Under the pieces are notes generated by a model. That model ran no database searches, was not told where the DNA came from, and saw nothing but the letters and a program-made list of their open reading frames with translations. The position numbers and the translations under genes are program-made. Shown piece after piece: positions 24,141-32,896 of a stretch of DNA of 64,000 nucleotides. Where the stretch lies: the NCBI RefSeq assembly GCF_015265435.1, contig NZ_JABJWH010000040.1:186001-250000 (forward strand), in the 5' to 3' direction. Numbering within the stretch: the stretch's first letter is position 1; each line of letters starts with the position of its first letter. The DNA is from Alloalcanivorax profundimaris. Its GTDB lineage: Bacteria > Pseudomonadota > Gammaproteobacteria > Pseudomonadales > Alcanivoracaceae.

Positions 24141-25907
24141 ATGAAAACCCGTAACCAATTCTCGGGGGCACGCGCGGGCGTGCTGGCGGTGGCACTCGGC
24201 GCTTTGCTGGCCGGTTGCGGTGGAGACAGCAGCTCCAGCAAGGGCTCGGCGGCAGGCCCGTCCGACCCCGGCGGCGGGGGTGGCGGCGTTGAGCCCACCG
24301 AGCTGCCAGCCCTGGCCGGGCTAGAAGGCGACGCCGACAACCAGGACCTGCTGTATTTCACCCAGCCCGAAGGCGCCGATCCGGGGTTGTACGCGGTGGA
24401 CCCGGCGGCGCCGGAGACTTCTATCCTGGTGGATGATCGGGTGCTACTGGATGAAAACGCCTTTTCGCTTTCCTACGATCGCAGCTTCCTGCCGATCCAC
24501 GAAGCCACCCTCAACGAGGACGGTTCGCTGTCCGATTTCCGCGTCGATCGGGTGCTCTACTTCGACAACCGCTCCCTGCTGGACACTAACGGCTTTCATA
24601 CCGCGGTCACCGATGCCGCTGACCCGCAGCCCGATCCGGTGTCCTCCGAGGACCTGATTCTGCTGACCAACGCCATCATCCAGTACGCCCTGGACGACGC
24701 GGACCACACCTCGGTGCTCTATGAACTCAGCGACCAGGGCTGGTACCAGTTCCTGCTCAGCGACGATGAAAACACCGACCCGTTGCAACTGGCGGAGCGC
24801 TTTACGCCGGTGGCGCCGGTGCTCGACCCGGACCTGGCGCGGGGCGCCGGCTATCTGGTGATCGACAGCGACGACGACAACCGCATTAAACGGGTCGGCA
24901 TGGACCTGCACCTGGAGCCCGGCCAGGTCACCATCGAAGGGGTGGCGCCCGCCGAGACCGCCCGGGTGTTGCCGTTGGGCGGCCCGCTCAACGACGGCGC
25001 TCAGTATCTGGTGATCAGCGGCGAGGACAGCCCCGGTACCGGCGGGTTGTTCCTGTACCACCCGGATCAGGGCGACGTGGGCACGCTCGAGCAGGTGGTC
25101 GACGGGGAGGGTGACCCGCTTATTTTCAACGAATCCCTGTTCCCGCCGCCGACCCCGGCGCTGCCGGCGCCGCGGCATCTTACGCGTAGCGGTGAAGTTC
25201 TGTTTTTCGCCATGCAGGGCAACGTGCTCGGCGTTGGGGATTTCGATCTGGTGCGCGTGGAAGGCGCGGAATGGCGTCTGGTGGCCACGGAAACCGGCCT
25301 GGGTGAGTTCGTCATCGCCAGCGGCGACCGAGTGGCGGTGCACAGTGAAGATCAGGTGCTCAGCTTCGCGCTGGACGGTTCCGACCGACGCGTGATCGAC
25401 AGCGACGATTCCATGTTCGGCCAGGACATCTCCACGCCGGTGTTGGGCGCGCGCAACGGCTGGATTTTCTATAACCGCGACACCGGCATCGGCGGCGCCG
25501 ACCGCTTCGCGGTGGCCAACCGGCTGGACGGCAGCGATCAGGTGGTGATCGCCGACGCCTCCTGGGTGGGCGCCTCGTCTACCGGCACCGCGCCTTCCAG
25601 CACCCAGCTCGACGCCATGGAAGTGTCGGAAGTCTTCATGCTGGGCGGCGGCTCCGAGCTGGCGGCCGTGAATGCCGCCAACCCGGACGTCGGGGCGGTA
25701 CGTCTGGGTCAGCTGCCTGGAGCCGCGGACGAAGTGCGGATGTACGGCCTGGCCCCCGGCCCCCACCGTCTGTTGCAGGCGGTCAGCTCCGGCGCGCCGG
25801 AAACCCTTGACGTGCTGTACGTGAACACCCGCGAAGAGGATTCGCTGCGGGTGATCAGCGAGCAGTCCAGCGGCGACGCCGACCAACGTCCGGTGAAGGG
25901 CTTCTGA
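24141..25907 (+). CDS. Large lipoprotein of unknown function, first of three
   Basis: A 588-residue protein. The signal peptide ends in a lipobox LLAGC followed by GGDSSSSKGS, a flexible Ser/Gly tether, then a Gly-rich linker. The rest is acidic and has repeated short strand-like segments (YLVISGEDSPGTGGLFLYHPD, VLSFALDGSDRRVIDSDDS, WIFYNRDTGIGGADRF), the appearance of a beta-propeller. No enzyme motif is seen. It shares one base with the next gene (TGATG) and lies downstream of the NarL-type system. Confidence 0.8.
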   Translation: MKTRNQFSGARAGVLAVALGALLAGCGGDSSSSKGSAAGPSDPGGGGGGVEPTELPALAGLEGDADNQDLLYFTQPEGADPGLYAVDPAAPETSILVDDRVLLDENAFSLSYDRSFLPIHEATLNEDGSLSDFRVDRVLYFDNRSLLDTNGFHTAVTDAADPQPDPVSSEDLILLTNAIIQYALDDADHTSVLYELSDQGWYQFLLSDDENTDPLQLAERFTPVAPVLDPDLARGAGYLVIDSDDDNRIKRVGMDLHLEPGQVTIEGVAPAETARVLPLGGPLNDGAQYLVISGEDSPGTGGLFLYHPDQGDVGTLEQVVDGEGDPLIFNESLFPPPTPALPAPRHLTRSGEVLFFAMQGNVLGVGDFDLVRVEGAEWRLVATETGLGEFVIASGDRVAVHSEDQVLSFALDGSDRRVIDSDDSMFGQDISTPVLGARNGWIFYNRDTGIGGADRFAVANRLDGSDQVVIADASWVGASSTGTAPSSTQLDAMEVSEVFMLGGGSELAAVNAANPDVGAVRLGQLPGAADEVRMYGLAPGPHRLLQAVSSGAPETLDVLYVNTREEDSLRVISEQSSGDADQRPVKGF

Positions 25908-27625
25908 TGAAAAACTCGACTCTCGTTCTGTTCTCTCTGCTGGCCGTGCTTGCCGGCTGCGGCGGCGACTCTTCCTCCTCCGGCGGCACCACCGCCGCCG
26001 GACCGGCGGCCGAACAACCGGGGCCGGAACAGCCCGGCCCCGGCACCCCCGAGGGCGGCGGCGCGCTGAGTGGCGCGGCGCAGAAAGGCCCGTTCCAGGC
26101 CGGCGCCACCGCGCGGCTGCAAAGGCTGGTGAACGGCGCCGTGGACAGCGACACCGCGGCGCTGGAAACCACCGTGGACGAACGCGGCCGCTATGCGTTC
26201 CCGGAAACCGGCTTCGTCGGGCCGGCGTTGCTGACGGTTAGCGGGTTCTGGTTCGACGAGGGCGAGGGCCAGTTCAGCGGTGAACCGGTGACCTTGAGCG
26301 CGGTGGTCTTCCTTGAAGAGGGCGAACCGGCCGCCGACGCCAACGTCAATGTGCTCTCCGACCTGATCAGTGAGCGGCTGATGGCGGAACTGGCGGATCA
26401 CAACGACGACTATGCCGCCGCCCTGGCGTCGCTGATGCCGGACTACCGCGAACTCACCGGCCTGCGCCGGCCGCCGGGTCAGCTGGACATGCTGGCCGGC
26501 TTTATCCCCGGCGAGACGCTGGACGTGGGTTTCTACCAGGAGGTGCGGGTGCTACCGCTGCTCAGCGCGGCGGTGGCGGAAAACGGGCTGCCCGCCCTGG
26601 AAGCGGGGCGCGCCGGCTTTGCCCGGGGCGGCGCCGATGACGAGGATGCCGTGGCGTTCTGGGACGCGATGAAAACCGGCTATGGCACCCTGCTGGCCGA
26701 ATACCCGGATGAAGAATCGCTGGTGGCCGACATCCAGCAAAACCTGTCGGGCCAGTACCCGCTCAATGAAGGTGAAGGGTTTCCGCCGGCGTCCCTGGGG
26801 GCGCTCTCGGAAGCAGTGGGGTTCGCGCCCGCCTGTTCCCAGGGCCCCGACGGCGGCGAGGAAGGCTACCGGCGCGTCTGCGTGGACGCCGGGCCGCAAA
26901 CCACCAGCCTCGCTTCCGGCGCCGCCAACGCCCGGGACTTTTACCTGGAGGCACCCTATGGCGGCTCCTTCACCGTGCGCCTCAGCCACGACGGCCAGAC
27001 GCCGGACTCCGACACCATCTTCCAGTACCGCCGCGCCGGCAGCAGTGGCCCGGGCACCCTGCTGGAAGAGTGCAGTACCCGCAGCGCCTGCACGGTGGCG
27101 TCCATGTCACTGCGCAAGGGCGAACGGGTGTATCTGCGCGCCATCGCCAACAGTGGCAGTGAGCGTTCCGTGTCGGTGGAAGCGATACTGCTCAGCGACG
27201 GCCACTGGCTGGAGCCGGTAATCATTGAGCCCTTCCTGGCACCGCACCAGGGCCAGGTGGGCAGCCGCGACGGCAGCCTGGCGCCCTCCGATTACGCGGC
27301 GGAAACCGCCAACAGCCACGCCCATTACTTCCTGTACCTGGGCAAAACCGCCGGACGCACCCTGGTGGTGGACCAGTTTCTCTGCGGCGACGCCATCCTG
27401 CCGCCGGGCCACAGCACCCGGGTACTGCTGGTCAAGCTGTTGGGCAGGGACACCGAAGTGGTCAGCGAACGTTCGGTGCGCCGCTGCGAGGGCTTCCGCC
27501 ATGACTTCGAAGCTGGCCAGGCGGGCCTCTACTACCTGCGTGTGCACGCCGATTACCAGCGCGTGTCGGGTCTGAGCCCGTCATCCGCGCCATACCGATT
27601 CCGTATTCGGGGGACTCAACCATGA
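25907..27625 (+). CDS. Large lipoprotein of unknown function, second of three
   Basis: A 572-residue lipoprotein with lipobox LAGC and the tether GGDSSSSGGTT, nearly identical to that of the preceding gene. An N-terminal module (LSGAAQKGPFQAGATARLQRL ... RYAFPETGF) looks like a carboxypeptidase-regulatory or Ig-like fold; the C-terminal part has paired cysteines (ECSTRSAC, CGDAI, RRCEGFR) and resembles pre-peptidase C-terminal-like modules (NARDFYLEAPYGGSFTVRLSHDG). This suggests a surface or periplasmic binding protein. Its stop overlaps the third gene by 4 bp. Confidence 0.78.
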   Translation: MKNSTLVLFSLLAVLAGCGGDSSSSGGTTAAGPAAEQPGPEQPGPGTPEGGGALSGAAQKGPFQAGATARLQRLVNGAVDSDTAALETTVDERGRYAFPETGFVGPALLTVSGFWFDEGEGQFSGEPVTLSAVVFLEEGEPAADANVNVLSDLISERLMAELADHNDDYAAALASLMPDYRELTGLRRPPGQLDMLAGFIPGETLDVGFYQEVRVLPLLSAAVAENGLPALEAGRAGFARGGADDEDAVAFWDAMKTGYGTLLAEYPDEESLVADIQQNLSGQYPLNEGEGFPPASLGALSEAVGFAPACSQGPDGGEEGYRRVCVDAGPQTTSLASGAANARDFYLEAPYGGSFTVRLSHDGQTPDSDTIFQYRRAGSSGPGTLLEECSTRSACTVASMSLRKGERVYLRAIANSGSERSVSVEAILLSDGHWLEPVIIEPFLAPHQGQVGSRDGSLAPSDYAAETANSHAHYFLYLGKTAGRTLVVDQFLCGDAILPPGHSTRVLLVKLLGRDTEVVSERSVRRCEGFRHDFEAGQAGLYYLRVHADYQRVSGLSPSSAPYRFRIRGTQP

Positions 27626-28143
27626 ACGCACAGCGTATCCCCATTCTGCCCCGCCCGCTGCTGGCGGCGCTGATGCTCGGCTCGCTGGTCCTGGTCGGCG
27701 GCGCCCGAGCCGACCAACTGGCAGGCACCTTGGGGGGCGAACCCCAGCGCTGGTACGTACTGTCCGGCGAGGATGGCGCGCAGGGCACTGCCACCTTCGC
27801 CGTGCTCGGGCCTGGTATGGCGCGTTACAGCCTGCAGGGGCACCTCGAAAGAACGTTCGCCACGCGTGGCTCGCTGAGCCTCAACTTCACGGTAATGAAC
27901 GGGCAACTGCTGGGAGCGCCCGAAGTGTCCTATTTTCCCAGCGACAAACTGTTCCCGGTGTACAGCAATGAAGGTGCCGGCGACCTGACCATCAAGGCGT
28001 TGGATAACCATGGCAACCAAACGCAACTGAGGGGCCGTTACCAGGGTATGTTGGTGCGCCTGGAAGGGGTCGGGCAGGCGCCCAACGGTAGCGATACGCT
28101 GACGCTGGATATCGAATTTGATGTGGGTATGACTAGTCGGTAG
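27622..28143 (+). CDS. Secreted protein of unknown function, third of three
   Basis: A 173-residue protein with a signal peptide ending GGARADQLAG and no lipobox. The mature part is predicted to be beta-rich (GTATFAVLGPGMARYSLQGHL, LSLNFTVMNGQLLG, LTLDIEFDVG). No family is recognised. The 4-bp overlap with the lipoprotein gene before it argues for joint production, perhaps a periplasmic partner of the two lipoproteins. Confidence 0.75.
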   Translation: MNAQRIPILPRPLLAALMLGSLVLVGGARADQLAGTLGGEPQRWYVLSGEDGAQGTATFAVLGPGMARYSLQGHLERTFATRGSLSLNFTVMNGQLLGAPEVSYFPSDKLFPVYSNEGAGDLTIKALDNHGNQTQLRGRYQGMLVRLEGVGQAPNGSDTLTLDIEFDVGMTSR

Positions 28144-28296
28144 CCACCGGCCCGGGAGCCCGCGACGGGAGGGGCATGAGCGAGATAGGCTTTTGGGCGT
28201 TCGATGCCGCCGATCAGGATGTGCGACAAAACGCCGCATTCCCTTTCCCGGCCGGGTCGCTAGGCTGGCGCGCGATCTTTCCATCCGGAGTACACC

Positions 28297-30453
28297 GTGT
28301 TGCGCCTGTCTGTCCGTGCCGATCGAGTCGGGCCGCTGTTTGTCCTGTCCCTGTTGATGCCCACCGCCTGGGCGCAGACCCCGGAACACCGCCTGGAGGC
28401 GGTGGAAGTGGCCGACCCGGTCGATGCGCCCGCGTCGCCCACCACCACCGATGGCCGCCTGGGCCTGAGCGAGCGGGAGACACCGGCCACGGTGAGCACC
28501 GTGGACCGGCAGGACATCGAGCAGCTGGGCCTGCGCAACCTGATCGAGCTGTACCGCAGCGCCCCCGGTGTGGCCGCGGGCAACATTCCCGGCTCGCCGG
28601 CGTCGGTGTCCATGCGCGGCCTCACCGATGTGGGCTACCTGTTCGACGGCGTGCGCGTGGCGGACCCGTCCATGATGTCACGCAACCTGGACACCTGGAA
28701 TCTGGAAAAGGTGGAAATTCTCAAGGGCCCGGCTTCCGTGCTGCACGGCAGCGGTGCCCTGGGCGGCACCATCAACCTGGTGACCCGCAAGCCGGACCTG
28801 GCCGGCGATCGCAACGACGGCATGATCGAATACGGCAGCCATGACAGCCTGCGGTTGGGCCTGGGCGCCAACCGGGTGGTCAATCCGGATGTGGCGGTGC
28901 GCGCCGACCTCAGCCACGGCCGGAGCAGCGGCTACGTGGACGACACCGACAGCGAGACCACGGCGCTGACCACCGGCATCCTGATCCAGGCCAGTGACCG
29001 GCTGACCCTGAGCGCCGCCCTTGACCTGTACACCGACCGTTATGCCACGCCCTACCAGGGCACGCCGCTGGTGCCGGCGGACGTGGCTCGCGACCCCAGC
29101 GACGTGGTGTCCGGCGGCGGTCTGGTGCTGGATGAATCCCTGCGCGACAACAACTACAACGTGCGCGACGGTGAAATGACCGCCGACAGCCAGTGGTTGC
29201 GCACCAAGGCGGATTACCAGCTCAACGACCGGTGGCGCTTGGTCAATGAGTTGAGCCTCTACAACGCCAACCGGGACTGGGCCAACTCCGAGGACTTCAC
29301 CTACAACGACGCCACCGGGGAACTGGATCGCGGCACCACGCGCATCAACCACCATCACCGGTTCGCCACCGATCGTTTCTACGCGGTCCATGACGGCCAG
29401 CTCGGCGAGCGCCGCCACCGCCTGGCGGTGGGCGCGGAATACCAGTACACCGACTTCGACAGCCGTCGCCGCTTCGGCGCCACCACCTCGGTGGACCCGT
29501 TCGACCCGGATCGTGGTGATCTGCCACCCAACACCGATGCCAACTACGGCTCCCGGGCGGACTACGACAGCCAGGTGTCCGGCGGCGCCCTGTTCGTGGA
29601 GGATGCCCTCAACCTGACGCCCAACTGGGTGGTGGTCAGCGGCCTGCGCTACGAATACCTGGACCTGGATCGCGGCATCGACGATCGGGTCGCCGGCACC
29701 CGGGAAACCTTCGGGCAGACCTACGAGGATCTGTCCTGGCGCCTGGGCACGGTCTACGACCTGAGCAACCAGGTGCAGGTGTTCGCCCAATACAACCGCG
29801 CCGCCGCGCCGGTGAGCGGGTTGTTGCTGAGCCGCGCCAGCAACGCGGAGTTTGATCTGAGCAAGGGGCGGGCCGTGGAAGTGGGCAGCCGCGCGGCCTT
29901 TCTTGATGACCGCGCCAGCCTGACGGTCTCCCTGTATCGCCTGAATCAGGACGACATTCTCACCCGCGACCCGGCCAACCCGGCCCTGTCCGTGCAGGGC
30001 GGCAGCCTGCGCGCCGAGGGCGTGGAAGTGGACCTGACCCTGCGGCCCCACCAGCGCTGGTGGGTGAACCTCAACGGCGCCTACAACGACGCGGAATACG
30101 ATGAGCTGCTGGGCGCCGGCGGCGTGGATCTGTCCGGCAACCGCCTCACCAATGTGCCGGAGAAAACCGCCAACCTGAGCAGCGCCTACACCCTGGCGGC
30201 CCTGCCGCTGACCCTGGGCGGCGCGGTGCGTTACACCGGCGATTTCTTCGCCGGCACCGACAATGAATACCGGATCGACGAGCGTACCCTGGTGGACGCC
30301 TGGATCAGCTACCCGGTGGCCGACGGCACCTTGACCCTGCGCGGGCGCAATCTCACCGACGAGTTCTACGCGGACTGGTCCGGCTACAGCGCCACCCAGG
30401 TCTACATCGGCGAGCCGCGTACCGTGGAGATCGGCTGGACCGGTCGCTTCTGA
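28297..30453 (+). CDS. TonB-dependent siderophore receptor (FhuE/FpvA-like class)
   Basis: A 718-residue outer-membrane receptor starting at GTG 28297 with CCGGAG at proper spacing. The signal peptide ends AWAQTPEHR. The plug has TPATVSTVDRQDIEQLG, VSMRGLTDVGYLFDGVRV and VEILKGPASVLHGSGALGGTINLVTRKP; the barrel ends VEIGWTGRF. No Fur box was found in the 153 bp upstream, in contrast to the receptor at 9475. Its stop overlaps the start of a PepSY gene fragment (TGATGG), which shows that a reductase-type partner once followed. The ligand is not predictable here. Confidence 0.9.
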   Translation: MLRLSVRADRVGPLFVLSLLMPTAWAQTPEHRLEAVEVADPVDAPASPTTTDGRLGLSERETPATVSTVDRQDIEQLGLRNLIELYRSAPGVAAGNIPGSPASVSMRGLTDVGYLFDGVRVADPSMMSRNLDTWNLEKVEILKGPASVLHGSGALGGTINLVTRKPDLAGDRNDGMIEYGSHDSLRLGLGANRVVNPDVAVRADLSHGRSSGYVDDTDSETTALTTGILIQASDRLTLSAALDLYTDRYATPYQGTPLVPADVARDPSDVVSGGGLVLDESLRDNNYNVRDGEMTADSQWLRTKADYQLNDRWRLVNELSLYNANRDWANSEDFTYNDATGELDRGTTRINHHHRFATDRFYAVHDGQLGERRHRLAVGAEYQYTDFDSRRRFGATTSVDPFDPDRGDLPPNTDANYGSRADYDSQVSGGALFVEDALNLTPNWVVVSGLRYEYLDLDRGIDDRVAGTRETFGQTYEDLSWRLGTVYDLSNQVQVFAQYNRAAAPVSGLLLSRASNAEFDLSKGRAVEVGSRAAFLDDRASLTVSLYRLNQDDILTRDPANPALSVQGGSLRAEGVEVDLTLRPHQRWWVNLNGAYNDAEYDELLGAGGVDLSGNRLTNVPEKTANLSSAYTLAALPLTLGGAVRYTGDFFAGTDNEYRIDERTLVDAWISYPVADGTLTLRGRNLTDEFYADWSGYSATQVYIGEPRTVEIGWTGRF

Positions 30454-30677
30454 TGGCCGCCAACGGCTACCCCACGGCGTGGCGCTGGCATTTCCATGCC
30501 GGGCTGTTCACGGCCCCGTTTTTGCTGATCCTTCCGGTCACCGGCGCCATCTACCTGTTCAATGATGAACTGAACGACTGGATCTACCCGCAACGGCGTT
30601 TCGCGCCCGGCGGCACGACCATGGAGGCCGCCGGGAATCTGGTGGCGGCGGTGGCGGCCCGGTCCGGGGCGCGTTAG
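30453..30677 (+). pseudogene. Truncated PepSY-associated membrane protein
   Basis: A 74-residue fragment: basic start AWRWHFHAGLFTAPFLLILPVTGAIYLFNDELNDWIYP is the first helix and first conserved segment of the long PepSY proteins (about 400-500 residues) that accompany siderophore receptors. After about 50 further bases the frame stops at 30677, inside the 3' end of the convergent PDZ lipoprotein gene. Some 350 or more residues are missing, so this is the stump of a deletion rather than a small functional gene. Confidence 0.78.
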
Positions 30678-31603
30678 CGCGCCCGGGCCAGGGCCGGTTG
30701 CAGATCCGGGTACACCGCCGAGGAGGCCTTGATCACCTCCGCGAAGGTGGGGTTATCACCGTGTTCGTTGAGTAGCCAGCGGGCCATGTCGTCCACCGAG
30801 CGGAACGACAGGTCCGAGGTGGACCGGATGTAGTCCCAGCCGCCGGAGGCCTGGATAGCTGCGTCCCGGCCGGTGTTTTTACCGATCTTGGAGCCGGCGC
30901 TGCCGCCGAAGAAACTGCCCAGCAGGCTGCCACCGGGGACCTTCTCCATCAGCTTGCGGCCGGCGTAGGCGCCGGCGGCGGTGCCCAGGGCGGAACCGGT
31001 GGCGGCGCCCATGCGCGCGTTGATGGCCTTGTCCACCCATTCGGCGGCGACGCCGTCGCTGGTGTAGGGGCTCAGGTAGGCGCCGCCGTTGCCGCTGAGC
31101 ACCAGGCTGGGGGTTCGCGGCGCGGCGCCGGCCGGGTCGGGCTCGGCCGCCGGCGTGGTGGAGCCGGCCGGTTGGCCGGGGGCCGCCCGGGCCGCCATCA
31201 GGGTGTCGGCGCTGGCGCGGCCCAGGTAGCCGCGAATCAGCACCACGTCCCGGGGAATGCTGTCGTGGGGGCCTTGCACCCGCAGCCGCACCGGCGCGCC
31301 GGGCTGGCCGCGGATCACCCGGGCGGCTTCATCGGGCGTATAGCCATGCAGCGACAGCGGCGCCGCCTCCGGCGGCGAGGCCACCGCCACGATTCGGTCG
31401 CCGGGCTTGAGTTCGCCGTTCTGTTCCGCCACCGAGCCGGATTGGATGAACTGGATGGCGGGATAGCCGCCGTCCACGACCAGCCCGGCGCCGATGGCGC
31501 CTGGCGCCGTCGGCGCGGAGGAGGTGGTGGCGCAACCGCTCAGGTGCGCGAGCAGCAGGACGGCCGGCAGGCAGCGGAGTAATTGAAAAAAGCGTGCAGT
31601 CAT
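30674..31603 (-). CDS. PDZ-domain lipoprotein, last gene of the lpoB operon
   Basis: A 309-residue lipoprotein. ATG 31603 has a GGGGAA site upstream. The signal ends LLLAHLSGC. A PDZ-like domain lies at about 40-135 (YPAIQFIQSGSVAEQNGELKPGDRIVAV). After a Pro-rich linker a glycine-zipper-like segment occurs (MGAATGSALGTAAGAYAGRK and GSFFGGSAGSKIGK), the type found in outer-membrane-associating proteins. Function is unknown; the operon suggests envelope maintenance. The gene end abuts the truncated PepSY stump. Confidence 0.75.
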   Translation of the reverse strand: MTARFFQLLRCLPAVLLLAHLSGCATTSSAPTAPGAIGAGLVVDGGYPAIQFIQSGSVAEQNGELKPGDRIVAVASPPEAAPLSLHGYTPDEAARVIRGQPGAPVRLRVQGPHDSIPRDVVLIRGYLGRASADTLMAARAAPGQPAGSTTPAAEPDPAGAAPRTPSLVLSGNGGAYLSPYTSDGVAAEWVDKAINARMGAATGSALGTAAGAYAGRKLMEKVPGGSLLGSFFGGSAGSKIGKNTGRDAAIQASGGWDYIRSTSDLSFRSVDDMARWLLNEHGDNPTFAEVIKASSAVYPDLQPALARAR

Positions 31604-31628
31604 TGTCGTTCCCCAGTTGTTCATTTCT

Positions 31629-32447
31629 TCAGTTGTTCATTTTTTCCATGGTGCGCAGGGCCAGTTCGCGGCCCACTTCATTCAGGGACAGGGGTTTGTC
31701 CCGTTTCTGGTAACCGTTGGCGGTGGCCACCCACTGGTAGTCACGGCGCTCCTCCGGCGGGCGGCCGCTGGTGACGAAGGTGGCCAGTACCCGGGCGTCG
31801 TCCGTGGCCAGCACCCGCACCCGGTAGCTGGGCTGGTCCTCGAAGCGCGGGCCGGCGGTGAGTTCCAGCACGTAGTCGGCGTGCTCCGCCAGGGCGCGCA
31901 TCCCCAGCCGCGCCCGGTCCGGCGACAGCCGCGAGAAGGTGCCGTCTTCCAGGGCGTTGTCGGTGAGGCGCCGGGCCAGGCTCTGGTCCACCACGCGCGC
32001 GCCGCCGTCCTGGAAGGCGCTGATCAGGCCGTCCTGGAGCTCGAAGGCGGCGCCGGGGCCGGACTCCGCCGGGCGCGGGCCACGGGTTTCCGCCTGGGCG
32101 CCGGCGCTGGCCTTGCCGCGCAGGTCCACGGTTTCGCCGTTGGCCTGGCCGCTCAACGAAGCGCTTTGCCCCACGCTGGCCCGGTAGCGGCCGTACCAGT
32201 CGCTGACCCGGTCGGGCAGGGCGCGATTCCACAGCACCGCGATGCGCGGCGCCTGGAAACGCTGGCGAAAGGCGGCGAGGATGGCTTCGGGCTGGCCCTG
32301 GCGTCCTTCCGGCCCCTGGCCTTCCCGGTAGGCGTCCTCGGTGAGCGGCGCCTGGGCGGGGGCCATCATCGGCGCCGCCTCGTGGTCGGACGCGGCCAGG
32401 GCGGGGCCGCTGATCAGGGCCAGGGCCAGCAGGCTGGACGCTTTCAT
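31629..32447 (-). CDS. Secreted protein of the lpoB operon
   Basis: A 272-residue exported protein with signal peptide MKASSLLALALISGPALAAS. It contains RIAVLWNRALPDRVSDWYG, then FELQDGLISAFQDGGARVVDQSLARR and ALAEHADYVLELTAG, a pattern like LpoB/CsgG-type nucleotide-free alpha/beta domains that recognise partners. It overlaps the YcfL-like gene start by 4 bp. No named family was recognised with certainty. A role in peptidoglycan or envelope regulation is inferred from the operon. Confidence 0.68.
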   Translation of the reverse strand: MKASSLLALALISGPALAASDHEAAPMMAPAQAPLTEDAYREGQGPEGRQGQPEAILAAFRQRFQAPRIAVLWNRALPDRVSDWYGRYRASVGQSASLSGQANGETVDLRGKASAGAQAETRGPRPAESGPGAAFELQDGLISAFQDGGARVVDQSLARRLTDNALEDGTFSRLSPDRARLGMRALAEHADYVLELTAGPRFEDQPSYRVRVLATDDARVLATFVTSGRPPEERRDYQWVATANGYQKRDKPLSLNEVGRELALRTMEKMNN

Positions 32448-32896
32448 CGGGTTTGCCTCACTTCCACGCGGTATTGCAGCCGCTCGGTGCCGACGGATTT
32501 TTCCCGGTACACGGCGTTGCCGTTGGCGGGTACCGTCAGCCGGCGCCACACCGGGTCCGCGTCCGTGGGCATGCCGCCTTCGGTGTAGAAGCGGGTGCGC
32601 GCTTCCACCTGGTAGTCGTAGTCGGTGTGGTTGCGCAGCTCCACCCACACCTGGGAGGTGCCGGTGTCGGTGCGCTGGATGCCGTGGCCGGTGCTGGTCA
32701 GGCGGATCACCTTGTTGGGGCCGACCAGGCCGTCCTTGAAGTTGCGGTTCAGGTCGTAGTCGGTGAACAGCACGGTGTTGTAGCCGCGCGCCTCGGTGCG
32801 TTGCTGGTATTCCTTCTTGCTCATGCCGGACTGGCAGCCGGCCACCAGGGCGGCGCCGACCAGCAGGGCGGAGATCAACAGGGGCTTGGCGGTCAT
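32444..32896 (-). CDS. YcfL-like (DUF1425) lipoprotein
   Basis: A 150-residue lipoprotein with lipobox LVAGC. The mature domain includes GYNTVLFTDYDLNRNFKDG, VIRLTSTGHGIQRTDTGTSQVWVELRNHTDYDYQVEARTRFY, the YcfL/DUF1425 pattern: an Ig-like beta-sandwich. In E. coli ycfL neighbours lpoB (ycfM), and the same pairing is seen here. It overlaps both adjoining genes by 4 bp, so the three are translationally coupled. Confidence 0.82.
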   Translation of the reverse strand: MTAKPLLISALLVGAALVAGCQSGMSKKEYQQRTEARGYNTVLFTDYDLNRNFKDGLVGPNKVIRLTSTGHGIQRTDTGTSQVWVELRNHTDYDYQVEARTRFYTEGGMPTDADPVWRRLTVPANGNAVYREKSVGTERLQYRVEVRQTR

